Assembly: GCF_016861975.1 (NCBI RefSeq) | Contig: NZ_BOMB01000014.1 | Coordinates: forward strand, 1-64,000 | DNA: 64,000 bases | Direction of reading: 5' to 3' | Source: Actinocatenispora rupis | GTDB taxonomy: Bacteria; Actinomycetota; Actinomycetes; Mycobacteriales; Micromonosporaceae | Part shown: positions 44,633 to 53,976 of the stretch, piece by piece | Position numbering within the stretch: the first letter of the stretch is position 1 | Layout of the letters: each line of letters opens with the position of its first letter | Made by a program: the position numbers and the translations under genes | Notes under the pieces: generated by a model | What the model was told of the DNA's origin: nothing | Databases searched by the model: none | Seen by the model: the letters and a program-made list of their open reading frames with translations, nothing else

Positions 44633-45723
44633 TGTTGGTTCGACTCCCTCAGCATCTGTGCCGCCTGCTCCGGGCGGATGTCGTTGACGAATGCCCCCAT
44701 CGCCGACTCCGATCCTGCCAGGTACTTGAGCTTGCCCGCCGCGCGGCGGACGGAGAACAGCCGAAGATGCAGGTACGCGAGGTGCCGGTCGGCGTGTACC
44801 GGGGCCTGGTCCCACGCCGCGATGTACGGCATCGGCGCGTCGAACAGCCCGTCGAAACGCCCCAGTACGTCCAGGTACAGTGCCGCGAACGCGTCCCGCT
44901 CGGTGGAGTCCAGCGCCGGGATGTCCGCCACCTGCCGGTGCGGGTACAGGTGCACCTCGAACGGCCAGCGCGCCGCCGCGGGTACGAACGCCGTCCAGTA
45001 CTCGTTGGCGGCGACGACCCGCTCGCCGCCGGCACGTTCCGCCGCGAGCAGGTCGGCGAACAGGTTCCCGCCACCGGTCCGGTGCGCGTACCGCCGGGCC
45101 GAGTCGAGCATCGTCGCGGTCTGCGGCGTCACGTACGGGTAGCCGTAGATCTGGCCGTGCGGGTGGTGCAGCGTGACGCCGATCTCCTCGCCGCGGTTCT
45201 CGAAGCAGAACACCTGGGCGATGCCGGGCAGCGCGGACAGCTCGGTGGTGCGGTCCGCCCACGCCTCCACGACCGTACGCACCCGCGCCGGTGACAGCCG
45301 CGCGAACGCCGAGTCGTGGTCGGCGGTGAAACACACCAGCTCGCAGCGGCCGCGCCCGGGCACCGTCGGTACCAGCCCGGCGTCGAGGGCGCCCGGCCCG
45401 CCGTCCGGCCCGATCCGGTGGCTGAACGACGGGAACCGGTTCTCGAACACCACCACGTCGTAGTCGTACGCGGGGATCTCGCTGGACCGGGCCGGCGTGG
45501 ACGGGCACAGCGGGCACTCGTCCGACGGTGGCAGGAACGTACGGTCCTGGCGGTGCGCGGCGACGGCGACCCACTCGTCCATGACCGCGTCGTACCGCAG
45601 CTCGGAGGCGGGGGGCGGCTCGGGCAGCGAGCGCCGGTCGGGCATGGACCGGTCGGCGTCGTCGCGCTCGTCGAAGTAGATCAGCTCGCGGCCGTCGGCG
45701 AGCAGGATCGGCGTGCGCTTCAT
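44629..45723 (-). CDS. galT: Galactose-1-phosphate uridylyltransferase
   Basis: A 364-residue HIT-superfamily enzyme with zinc-site cysteines in DECPLCPS and the active-site HxHxQ motif in VTLHHPHGQIYGYPYV, whose histidine is uridylylated. FENRFPSFSH and WPFEVHLYPHRQ are also conserved. It exchanges UMP between UDP-glucose and galactose-1-phosphate. Its ATG overlaps the end of deoR by four bases. Confidence 0.97.
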   Translation of the reverse strand: MKRTPILLADGRELIYFDERDDADRSMPDRRSLPEPPPASELRYDAVMDEWVAVAAHRQDRTFLPPSDECPLCPSTPARSSEIPAYDYDVVVFENRFPSFSHRIGPDGGPGALDAGLVPTVPGRGRCELVCFTADHDSAFARLSPARVRTVVEAWADRTTELSALPGIAQVFCFENRGEEIGVTLHHPHGQIYGYPYVTPQTATMLDSARRYAHRTGGGNLFADLLAAERAGGERVVAANEYWTAFVPAAARWPFEVHLYPHRQVADIPALDSTERDAFAALYLDVLGRFDGLFDAPMPYIAAWDQAPVHADRHLAYLHLRLFSVRRAAGKLKYLAGSESAMGAFVNDIRPEQAAQMLRESNQQ

Positions 45724-46514
45724 CGGGCGGCCCCGTCGTTCTCCTCGCCGGCGATGAGCAGCTGGCCGACCAGCCCGTCGAGCGCGGCCCGGGCACTCGC
45801 GGGCAGCCCGGCGTCGCTGACCACCACGTCGGCCTCGTCGAGCCGGGCGATCGTGGAGATGCCGACCGTCTCCCACTTGGTGTGGTCGGCGAGTACGACC
45901 AGGCGGCGGGCCGCGGCGACCAGCGCCTGGTCGGTCTCCGCCTCCATCAGGTTCGGGGTGGTGAAGCCGGACCGCTCGTTGATCCCGTGTACGCCGAGGA
46001 ACAGCTGGTCCAGGTTGAGCGACCGGATCGCCGTCACCGCGAACGGCCCGACCAGCGCGTCCGACGGCGTACGGATGCCGCCGGTGAGTACGACGGTCTG
46101 GTCGACGCGCCCGTTGTGGTAGAACACCTCGGCCACCGGTACGGAGTTCGTCACCACCGTCAACCCCGGTACGTCCAGGAGCTGGTGCGCGAGCGTCCAC
46201 GTCGTCGTACCGGCGGACAGGGCGATCGCGGTGCCGGGGGAGACGAGGGACGCGGCGCGGCGGGCGATCGCCTCCTTCTCCGCCTGCTGGCGTACGGACT
46301 TGGCGGCGAAACCCGGCTCGTCGGTCGAGCCGGGCGCGAGGGTGGTGGCGCCGCCGTGCACCTTGGCGAGCAACCCGCGTTGGGCCAGGTTCTCCAGGTC
46401 GCGCCGGATCGTCATGTCCGACACGCTGAACTCGCGGACGAGGTCGGACACCCGGACTCCGCCGTGCCGACGTACCAGGTCCAGGATGGCGGTCTGGCGT
46501 TGCTGTGCGAGCAT
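45720..46514 (-). CDS. DeoR/GlpR-family repressor of the gal operon
   Basis: A 264-residue regulator with an N-terminal DeoR helix-turn-helix (RQTAILDLVRRHGGVRVSDL, FSVSDMTIRRDLENLAQRGL) and a sugar-phosphate sensor domain (IALSAGTTTWTLAHQLLD, LTGGIRTPSDALVG, LFLGVHGINERSGFTTPN). DeoR proteins usually respond to a phosphorylated sugar; galactose-1-phosphate or a related compound is likely here. The ATG at 46514 follows GGAGG. As first gene of the operon it probably represses itself and galTEK, and perhaps the divergent transporter. Confidence 0.92.
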   Translation of the reverse strand: MLAQQRQTAILDLVRRHGGVRVSDLVREFSVSDMTIRRDLENLAQRGLLAKVHGGATTLAPGSTDEPGFAAKSVRQQAEKEAIARRAASLVSPGTAIALSAGTTTWTLAHQLLDVPGLTVVTNSVPVAEVFYHNGRVDQTVVLTGGIRTPSDALVGPFAVTAIRSLNLDQLFLGVHGINERSGFTTPNLMEAETDQALVAAARRLVVLADHTKWETVGISTIARLDEADVVVSDAGLPASARAALDGLVGQLLIAGEENDGAAR

Positions 46515-46628
46515 CAGGCCTCCTGCGTCGGGTGTGCCGACCACTCGCGGCGCCACCGGATGCCCGGTCGTCCCGGTGCGTTCGGGCAGGTGCGCCGCTG
46601 CACCCACCTTCGTTCCAGACCGACCAAG

Positions 46629-46646
46629 AGTCAACACGTTCGAACG
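46629..46646 (-). promoter_or_regulatory. Promoter -35 and operator of deoR-galTEK
   Basis: TTGACT on the minus strand (46634-46629) is a good -35, while the -10 is poor. The 10-bp palindrome CGTTCGAACG (46637-46646), extended by TTTCGTTCGAACG, lies directly upstream and is a candidate DeoR-type site. Confidence 0.45.
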
Positions 46647-46812
46647 AAAGTGTGGCACACCCGTGCCGCGGCGGGCCCAGCCGGGTGACGCGGTCGCCGC
46701 GGCAGGTTTCGGGTCCATTGCCGCGCCGCGGTCGATGCGTGACCGGCCCGTGGCGTACGCGTATCCGCGGGTCGGCCCGGGTTTCGCATCGATAAGGCCA
46801 CGAGCCTGGTGA

Positions 46813-46846
46813 AGGGCTTGACAGCCCTCATCCAGGGCGATGGAAT
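46813..46846 (+). promoter_or_regulatory. Promoter of the sugar transporter operon
   Basis: TTGACA (46818-46823) and TGGAAT (46841-46846) are 17 bases apart. An inverted repeat AGGGCT-TGAC-AGCCCT (46813-46828) overlaps the -35, suggesting repressor control. The start codon follows 57 bases after the -10. Confidence 0.6.
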
Positions 46847-46903
46847 GTGGGGACTTTTGAAAGGTCGCGTTTGATTCTTCGTACTTTCCTGTAGGGGGTT
46901 CCG

Positions 46904-48241
46904 ATGGCCCAGTCTCCGACCGGCCCGGGTCCGCACCTGTCCCGGCGTGGCCTGCTGCGCGGTGCCGCGTTCGGCGCGGGCGCGCTCGCCGTGCCCGGCC
47001 TGCTCGCGGCCTGCGGTGGCGGCAACAGCAGCAGCAGTGGCACCACGAAGAGCGGCGGGAGCGGTACCAACATCTCGTTCGGCTCGAACTACTCCGACCC
47101 GGCGCCGAAGTCCGCGTTCGCCGGGCTGATCAACGACGCGAAGGCGGCGACCGGCGTCACCACGAAGATCAACACCACGGACCACAACACGTTCCAGAAC
47201 AACATCACGTCGTACCTGCAGGGCACGCCCGACGACCTCGCGACCTGGTTCGCCGGCTTCCGCCTGCAGTACTTCGCGGCGCAGGGCCTGCTGTCGCCGA
47301 TCGACGACGTCTGGGACAAGATCGGCAAGAACTTCAACGACGCGGCCAAGTCGCTGTCGAAGGGCGCCGACGGGCACTACTACCTGGTGCCGCTGTACAA
47401 CTACCCGTGGGTCGTGCACTACAACAAGAGCACGTTCGCGCAGAAGGGCTACGAGGTCCCGACCACGTGGGACTCGTTCATCGCCCTGGCCAAGAAGATG
47501 AAGAAGGACGGCCTGACGCCGCTGGCGTTCGCGGACAAGGACCTGTGGCCCGCGCTCGGCACGTTCGACATCCTCAACATGCGCATCAACGGCTTCGACT
47601 ACCACATGAAGCTGATGCAGAACAAGGGCGCGGCGTACACCGACAAGGAGATCACCGCGGTCTTCGACCACTGGCGCGAGCTGATGCCGTACCTGCAGTC
47701 CGGGGCGAACGGGCGGATCTGGCAGGACGCGGCGAAGACGCTGGAGGCCAAGCAGGCCGGGATGATGTTCCAGGGCACCAACCAGGTCGCCGCGCAGTAC
47801 GCGACCGACAAGAAGGACGTCAAGGACCTCGACTTCTTCGCGTACCCGGAGATCAACTCGGCGTACGGCCAGGACTACATGGACGCGCCGGCCGACGGGT
47901 TCATCATGCCGAAGAAGGCGAAGAACACGAAGGGCGCCAAGAAGGTCCTGGAGTACATCGGCACGCCGGAGGCCGAGACGTCGTACCTGAAGGGCGACTC
48001 CTGGGACGTCGGTCTCGCCACCGGGCTCGTCGCGCCGACGTACAACGACATCCAGAAGAAGTCGGCCACGATGATCGCGAAGCAGAAGGCCGTCGCGCAG
48101 TTCGGCGACCGGGACACCGACCCGGCCATGGCGACCGCGCTGGAGCACGCGATCCAGGACTTCATCGGCAACCCGACCGCGTCCAACGTCCAGTCCCTGC
48201 AGAAGAGCCTGGCCAAGCAGGCCAAGTCCATCTTCGGCTGA
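46904..48241 (+). CDS. Sugar ABC transporter solute-binding lipoprotein (CUT1 type)
   Basis: A 445-residue binding protein with a Tat-like signal (SRRGLLRG) and lipobox cysteine at residue 37 (LLAACG). The mature part is typical of extracellular family 1 binding proteins (YNYPWVVHYNKSTFAQKGYEVPTTWDSF is the sugar-binding lobe, given here as one known segment in short). It is followed by two permease genes. The divergent gal operon makes galactose or a galactoside the likely ligand (inference). Confidence 0.93.
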   Translation: MAQSPTGPGPHLSRRGLLRGAAFGAGALAVPGLLAACGGGNSSSSGTTKSGGSGTNISFGSNYSDPAPKSAFAGLINDAKAATGVTTKINTTDHNTFQNNITSYLQGTPDDLATWFAGFRLQYFAAQGLLSPIDDVWDKIGKNFNDAAKSLSKGADGHYYLVPLYNYPWVVHYNKSTFAQKGYEVPTTWDSFIALAKKMKKDGLTPLAFADKDLWPALGTFDILNMRINGFDYHMKLMQNKGAAYTDKEITAVFDHWRELMPYLQSGANGRIWQDAAKTLEAKQAGMMFQGTNQVAAQYATDKKDVKDLDFFAYPEINSAYGQDYMDAPADGFIMPKKAKNTKGAKKVLEYIGTPEAETSYLKGDSWDVGLATGLVAPTYNDIQKKSATMIAKQKAVAQFGDRDTDPAMATALEHAIQDFIGNPTASNVQSLQKSLAKQAKSIFG

Positions 48242-48256
48242 GCGGTTCGCACGGCA

Positions 48257-48291
48257 GGCTGCCGGTACGACGAGGGGTCGTGCCGGCAGCC
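48257..48291 (+). terminator. Intercistronic hairpin between binding protein and permease
   Basis: A 15-bp stem (GGCTGCCGGTACGAC, one G-U pair) with a 5-base loop in the gap between the binding-protein and first permease genes. It has no T-run; it probably reduces read-through or protects the upstream message, giving more binding protein than permease. Confidence 0.65.
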
Positions 48292-48317
48292 CCACGAGTA
48301 CGGGAGGAGCCCGGCAC

Positions 48318-49322
48318 ATGGCTTCGACGGTGACCGACGCGGCGGACGACGCCGCACCGTCGCCGGTGACACCGCGGCGCCGGAAGCACCGGGTCGGCCG
48401 GCTCACGCGGGGCGAGAAGATCGTCGTCCTGGTGATGCTGGCGATCCCGGTGATCGTGGACCTGGCGTTCGTGTGGGGTCCGGCGCTCGCCTCGGTGTTC
48501 CTGTCGTTCTTCAAGTGGAGCGGCATCGGCGGGCTGGCGCTGCGGCACTGCCGGGCGCCGGGTGGCCTGCTGCCGGACAACGGCTGCTTCATCGGCGGGG
48601 ACAACTACACGCAGGCGGCGACGAACTACCCGCCGTTCTGGCCGGCGGTCGAGCACAACGTCATCTGGCTCGTCGTGTTCATCGTGTTCGCGACGCCGCT
48701 GGGGATGCTGTTCGCGGTGGTCATCGACCGCGGAATCAAGGGCAGCCGGATCTACCAGAGCGCGCTGTTCCTGCCGGTCATGCTGTCGCTGGCGCTGATC
48801 GGGATCATGTGGGAGTTCGTCTACTCGCCGAACTACGGCCTGATCAACACCCTCACCGGCCACAACACCAACGGCAACCTCGTCGACTGGCTCGGCGACC
48901 CGCACCTCAACCTCTGGGCCGTACTCGTCGAGGCGACCTGGCGGCAGGCCGGGTACGTGATGGTGCTCTACCTGGCCGGGCTGAAGGCGGCGGACCCGTT
49001 GCTGCGGGAGGCCGCCACGGTCGACGGGGCGAACGCGTGGCAGACGTTCTGGCGGGTCATCTTCCCGACCCTGAAGCCGATCAACATCGTCATCCTGGTC
49101 GTCACGGTGATCGAGTCGCTCCGCGCGTTCGACCTGGTGTACATCACGAACCGCGGGTCGAACGGCCTGGAGATGCTGTCGGTGCTGGTCACCAACAACA
49201 TCGTCGGTGAGACGTCGCGGATCGGATTCGGCTCGGCGCTCGGCGTCGTGCTGCTGGTCATCTCGCTCGTCCCGATCTCGATCTTCCTGTACCAGAACTT
49301 CAAGCGGAAGGCGGAGCGATGA
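48318..49322 (+). CDS. Sugar ABC transporter permease 1
   Basis: A 334-residue inner-membrane permease with six core helices and the ATPase-docking EAA loop EAATVDGANAWQTFWRVIFP. GGGAGGAG precedes the ATG. It overlaps the second permease by four bases. A polar insertion with two cysteines (RHCRAPGGLLPDNGCFIGG) after the first helix is unusual and would face outside. Confidence 0.93.
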   Translation: MASTVTDAADDAAPSPVTPRRRKHRVGRLTRGEKIVVLVMLAIPVIVDLAFVWGPALASVFLSFFKWSGIGGLALRHCRAPGGLLPDNGCFIGGDNYTQAATNYPPFWPAVEHNVIWLVVFIVFATPLGMLFAVVIDRGIKGSRIYQSALFLPVMLSLALIGIMWEFVYSPNYGLINTLTGHNTNGNLVDWLGDPHLNLWAVLVEATWRQAGYVMVLYLAGLKAADPLLREAATVDGANAWQTFWRVIFPTLKPINIVILVVTVIESLRAFDLVYITNRGSNGLEMLSVLVTNNIVGETSRIGFGSALGVVLLVISLVPISIFLYQNFKRKAER

Positions 49323-50230
49323 CCGCGGCTGCCGTGTCCGAGCGGGTGCGGCCCGCGCGCGCGTCGGGTACCGGCCGGGCCCGCGTCGGACGGATCCTGT
49401 CGTACGTGCTGATGATCGGCGCGACGGTCCTGTGGATCACCCCGATCGTGTTCACGCTGTACGTGTCGCTCCGGCCGTACTCGGAGACCTCGAAGCTGGG
49501 GTACGTGTCGCTGCCGCGCAGCCTCACGTTCGACAACTATCGCCAGGCGTGGACGCAGTCGGACATGCTCCACTTCTTCCTGAACTCGGTGGCCATCACG
49601 GTGCCGGCGGTGATCCTGACGCTGTTCTTCGCTTCGCTGGTGGCGTTCGTGGTGGCGAAGGTCAACATCAAGATCAACGTGGCGCTGCTGATCGTGTTCA
49701 CGGCCGGCAACCTGCTGCCGCAGCAGGTCATCATCACCCCGCTGTACCGGTTGTACCTGCTCATCCCGGTGCCGGGTTTCCTGTCCGAGAGCGGCCTGCT
49801 GTACAACTCGATCATCGGCCTGGTCGCCATCAACGTGGCGTTCCAGCTCGGCTTCTGCGTCTTCGTGCTCAGCAACTTCATGCGCACGGTGCCCGACGAG
49901 ATGTACGAGGCGGCCGTGGTGGACGGCGCCTCCCTCTGGACCCGGTACTGGCGGCTCACCATGCCGCTGTGCCGGCCCGCGCTGGCCGCCCTCGCCACCC
50001 TGCTCACGACCTGGATCTACAACGACTTCTTCTGGGCGATCACGCTGATCGAGACGGGCAGCCGGCGGCCGGTCACCTCGGCGCTGGCGAACCTGCAGGG
50101 ACAGTTCGTGTCGAACCAGAACCTGATCGCCGCGGCCGCGATGATGGTCGCCATCCCCACCCTCGTCGTGTACGTCCTGCTCCAGCGACAGTTCATCTCG
50201 GGGCTGACGCTGGGTTCCACCAAGGGCTGA
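49319..50230 (+). CDS. Sugar ABC transporter permease 2
   Basis: A 303-residue MalG-like permease with six helices and EAA loop EAAVVDGASLWTRYWRLTMP. Its start overlaps the stop of permease 1 (ATGA). No ATPase gene follows, which is common for CUT1 systems of actinobacteria that share a multi-purpose ATPase such as MsiK encoded elsewhere. Confidence 0.93.
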   Translation: MTAAAVSERVRPARASGTGRARVGRILSYVLMIGATVLWITPIVFTLYVSLRPYSETSKLGYVSLPRSLTFDNYRQAWTQSDMLHFFLNSVAITVPAVILTLFFASLVAFVVAKVNIKINVALLIVFTAGNLLPQQVIITPLYRLYLLIPVPGFLSESGLLYNSIIGLVAINVAFQLGFCVFVLSNFMRTVPDEMYEAAVVDGASLWTRYWRLTMPLCRPALAALATLLTTWIYNDFFWAITLIETGSRRPVTSALANLQGQFVSNQNLIAAAAMMVAIPTLVVYVLLQRQFISGLTLGSTKG

Positions 50231-50297
50231 GCCCGCCGCGCCCGCGCGGTCCGACCGGTGCAGGGGGTCGGCGCGCGGGCCCGGGCGTACCTGCTGA

Positions 50298-51320
<1,023 letters not shown>

Positions 51321-51408
51321 GCCGGCGGGGCTGTACGGGAAACGTTCCGGCCGGTTAGGGTGCTGGCGCTTGGTGCCGGCGGTACCGACGCGGTCATGTG
51401 GAGGCGCG

Positions 51409-51933
51409 ATGCGGGTCATCGGGGTGGCGATCGACGTACCCGAGCCCTGGGGCAGCTATCTGAACCGCTGCCGGGCGCGGACCGGCGACCCGCAGGCCGC
51501 GTACGTGCCGACCCATCTGACGCTGCTGCCGCCGACCGAGATATCCGACGAATCCGAGCCGGAGGTCGAGCGGCACCTGGCCCGGGTGGCCACCGCGCAT
51601 CCCGCGTTCGGCCTGCTGCTGCGCGGTACCGGCACGTTCCGGCCGATCACCGACGTGGTGTTCGTGACCGTCGCGGCGGGGATCAGCGAGTGCGAGCGGC
51701 TCGCCGCCGACGTACGGTCCGGGCCACTCGCCCGCGAGCTGAGCTACCCGTACCACCCGCACATCACGGTGGCCCAGGACGTACCGGAGATGGAGCTGGA
51801 CCGGGTGTTCGCCGAGCTGGCGGACTTCGAGGTGCGGTTCGACGCGGTACGGTTCCGGCTGTTCGCGCACAACGGCGACCGGCGCTGGCGACCCTGCCGC
51901 GACTTCGCGCTCACCGGCCCGACCCGGTCCTGA
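51409..51933 (+). CDS. 2'-5' RNA ligase-family (2H) phosphoesterase
   Basis: A 174-residue protein with the two HxT/S motifs that define the 2H superfamily: PTHLTLLPP near residue 36 and PYHPHITVAQD near residue 125. Related proteins open cyclic phosphates or act on RNA ends; the physiological substrate here is unknown. GGAGG precedes the ATG. It lies 88 bases downstream of trpS and may be transcribed with it. Confidence 0.87.
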   Translation: MRVIGVAIDVPEPWGSYLNRCRARTGDPQAAYVPTHLTLLPPTEISDESEPEVERHLARVATAHPAFGLLLRGTGTFRPITDVVFVTVAAGISECERLAADVRSGPLARELSYPYHPHITVAQDVPEMELDRVFAELADFEVRFDAVRFRLFAHNGDRRWRPCRDFALTGPTRS

Positions 51934-52030
51934 GCGGACGACACCGCGGGCCAGGCGGCGGCGACCGCGGGCAGGACAACGGTTTCAGCCTTCCAGCCGC
52001 ACAGGGCTTCGGGCACAGGGCTTCGGGCAT

Positions 52031-52109
52031 AAAAAACGACCCATGGGTGCTTCCTCCCCTGCTGTCGCAGGAAAGGTCCGGGTGGACAAGTCCCGGAACC
52101 CATGGGTCG
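52031..52109 (-). terminator. Branched terminator of the small transcript
   Basis: Outer 12-bp stem, two inner hairpins of 6 and 5 bp, then TTTTTT at 52036-52031. Each outer arm also holds the self-complementary word ACCCATGGGT, so the pair could instead be a protein-binding site. Confidence 0.65.
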
Positions 52110-52214
52110 GATGGTTGTCTGGGATTCACCGGCCGCCACGGTCGTCGCCGCCCACGTGTTGGCGACGATGGCTGCCTCTGGTCGGTAAAAACCAGTCGTC
52201 CGACGTTCGGCGGC

Positions 52215-52253
52215 CTAGCGGACAACCACCTCGTGAGTCCGTTTACCACACAT
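52215..52253 (-). CDS. Possible 12-residue peptide (MCGKRTHEVVVR)
   Basis: An ATG preceded by AAAGGAGGTG, a near-perfect match to the 16S anti-Shine-Dalgarno, opens a 12-codon frame ending in TAG. The ribosome site is the strongest in the window, which makes translation likely although the peptide is too short to classify. It may be a leader or a regulator of the structured RNA that follows. Confidence 0.4.
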   Translation of the reverse strand: MCGKRTHEVVVR

Positions 52254-52286
52254 TGATCGGACCACCTCCTTTCCCACGTGGCTCGA

Positions 52287-52315
52287 ACAGTACTTCGCCG
52301 TCGCGGCGTCGCCAA
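52287..52315 (-). promoter_or_regulatory. Promoter of the small transcript
   Basis: Minus strand: TTGGCG (52315-52310), 17-base spacer, TACTGT (52292-52287). The predicted start is near 52280, 27 bases before the short reading frame. Confidence 0.55.
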
Positions 52316-52402
52316 GGTCTTTTCCCGCCGGTACCGGGACGGCGTCGGCCGTACGCGGGGGCAGCTTCGACCGTACGTAGAAGGATGGTCATACTCGGCG
52401 GT

Positions 52403-52666
52403 GTGAAGCTGTCTCGGTTGACGTCGACCCTGCTCGTCGCGTTCGGTGTGTGGTCGTGGGTGATCTGGCCGCGGTTCGCGGTGGCGATCTGGCAGGACGA
52501 CCGGTCCTGGCACGGCGGTTCGCCCACCTCGTTCCTCTGGGTACACGCGCTGATCGTGGTCGCGTCGGTGGTGTTCGGCACCGCCATCGGGGTGCTCGGG
52601 ATCCGCGGCTGGTGGGCCCGTCGTCCGGTCCGCGGAGACGGTGCCGGAGGCCCGCATTCGAGATAG
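52403..52666 (+). CDS. SCO4848-family membrane protein
   Basis: An 87-residue protein with two membrane helices around a Trp-rich loop: LTSTLLVAFGVWSWVIWPRF, WQDDRSWHGGSPTSFLWVH, then ASVVFGTAIGVLGIRGWWAR. This matches the actinobacterial SCO4848 family of unknown function. No ribosome site suits the GTG at 52403, but CATACT at 52390-52395 would place the transcript start right at it, so the message is probably leaderless. Confidence 0.82.
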   Translation: MKLSRLTSTLLVAFGVWSWVIWPRFAVAIWQDDRSWHGGSPTSFLWVHALIVVASVVFGTAIGVLGIRGWWARRPVRGDGAGGPHSR

Positions 52667-52830
52667 TCGGCTCCGATCGTCGCCCTCCGCCGTGGCCCTC
52701 GTCGTCCTGGCAGGTCACGGCTCGGTGTCGGGAGCCCCTCCGTGTCGGTACCAGCGGGTAGTGCCCGCTACGCTGCCCACCGGTGAAAGCCACCGCGACG
52801 GCGCGGTGGCTGCTGCGGAAGGAGACCGTC

Positions 52831-53913
52831 TTGCGCCGGGTGCGTGGGGTGCGGCTCGTCACGGTGCTCGCGGTCGGAGGGCTCTCGCTCGCCGTGGCCG
52901 CCGGGTGTGGCAAGCCGCCAGCGAAGAATGCCAGCGGTGGTAGTGGCGGCGGGCAGTACAAGGCCTGCATGGTCACCGACACCGGTGGCATCGACGATCA
53001 CTCGTTCAATGCGTCGGCCTGGCAGGGCATGCAGGACGCCAAGGCGGCGGACAGCAGCGTGGTCGTCCAGAACACGCAGTCGTCGAGCGAGCAGGACTAC
53101 GAGCCGAACCTGACGAAGTTCGTACAGGCCAAGTGCGACCTGATCGTCGGGGTCGGCGGCCTGATGGCGGACGCGGTCACGAAGGTCGCGAAGGCGAACC
53201 CCAAGCAGCAGTTCGCGATCATCGACGCCAACGTCGCCCTGTCGAACGTGTACTCGATGCAGTTCAACACGGCGCAGCCGGCGTTCCAGGCCGGGTACCT
53301 GGCCGCGGGCATGTCGAAGACCGGCAAGGTCGCCACGTACGGCGGGCTCAAGATCCCGCCGGTGACGATCTACGAGGACGGCTTCGCCGAGGGCGTCGCG
53401 TACTACAACCAGCAGAAGCACAAGAGCGTCAAGCTCCTGGGCTGGGACGAGAAGAGCCAGAAGGGCGTCTTCGCGAACAGCTTCACCGACCAGAACAAGG
53501 GCCAGTCGATCACCAAGACGTTCCTGTCGCAGGGCGCGGACATCGTCCTGCCGGTGGCCGGCGGTACCGCGCAGGGCACGGCGTCGACGACCGCCGCGTC
53601 GAACGGCAAGCAGTCGACCATCTTCGTGGACTTCGACGGCTGCGTCAGCGCCTCGACGTACTGCAAGACGTTCCTGACCTCGGTGACCAAGGGGATCGCC
53701 GGCTCGGTCAAGGACGCCGTCGTGGCCGGGCAGAAGGGCAAGCCGCTGACCGGGTCGTACATCGGCGACCTGAAGAACAAGGGCGTCGGCCTGGCGCCGT
53801 ACCACGACTGGGACTCGAAGGTTCCCGGTGCGCTGAAGACCGAGGTGACCCAGATCGGCGCGGACATCGAGTCCGGCAAGATCACGGTCAAGTCCACGGC
53901 GCAGCCGAAGTAA
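52831..53913 (+). CDS. BMP-family nucleoside-binding lipoprotein
   Basis: A 360-residue binding protein of the basic membrane protein (PnrA/Med) family. The lipobox cysteine is residue 26 (LAVAAGC); ACMVTDTGGIDDHSFNASAWQG is the hallmark nucleoside-binding start, and GWDEKSQKGVF and FVDFDGCVS follow in order. I chose TTG at 52831 because GGAAGGAGA lies just upstream; GTG at 52783 has no ribosome site and would add a basic stretch before the signal peptide. It starts the uptake and salvage operon. Confidence 0.92.
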   Translation: MRRVRGVRLVTVLAVGGLSLAVAAGCGKPPAKNASGGSGGGQYKACMVTDTGGIDDHSFNASAWQGMQDAKAADSSVVVQNTQSSSEQDYEPNLTKFVQAKCDLIVGVGGLMADAVTKVAKANPKQQFAIIDANVALSNVYSMQFNTAQPAFQAGYLAAGMSKTGKVATYGGLKIPPVTIYEDGFAEGVAYYNQQKHKSVKLLGWDEKSQKGVFANSFTDQNKGQSITKTFLSQGADIVLPVAGGTAQGTASTTAASNGKQSTIFVDFDGCVSASTYCKTFLTSVTKGIAGSVKDAVVAGQKGKPLTGSYIGDLKNKGVGLAPYHDWDSKVPGALKTEVTQIGADIESGKITVKSTAQPK

Positions 53914-53925
53914 CGAAGGGTTGTT

Positions 53926-53955
53926 CGGCGGTGGGGCCCGCGGGCTCCACCGCCG
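53926..53955 (+). terminator. Intercistronic hairpin after the BMP-type binding protein
   Basis: CGGCGGTGGGGCCCG followed at once by a near-perfect complement (one G-U pair), no T-run. Same position relative to its binding-protein gene as the hairpin in the sugar transporter operon. Confidence 0.65.
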
Positions 53956-53976
53956 GCTCGTCAGGGGAGGCGGACG

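Larger units (their letters stand above)
52031..52280 (-). ncRNA. Predicted small structured transcript
   Basis: On the minus strand a good promoter is followed by a strong ribosome site, a 12-codon frame and a chain of hairpins. The last is bounded by CGACCCATGGGT and ACCCATGGGTCG (52109-52098 and 52048-52037), encloses TCCGGG/CCCGGA and CCTGC-GACA-GCAGG hairpins, and is followed by six T. The predicted transcript is about 250 bases and no larger gene follows on that strand. I recognise no known RNA family. Confidence 0.5.

Noticed and set aside
44629-46200. Longer reading frames running from galT into deoR, or from galE into galT
   Set aside because: The motif-bearing parts start at the overlapping GTG or ATG codons; the upstream extensions are other-frame readings of the neighbouring gene.
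52261-52272. 16S rRNA 3'-end fragment (ACCACCTCCTTT on the plus strand)
   Set aside because: It is the complement of a strong ribosome site on the minus strand; the flanks do not resemble rRNA.
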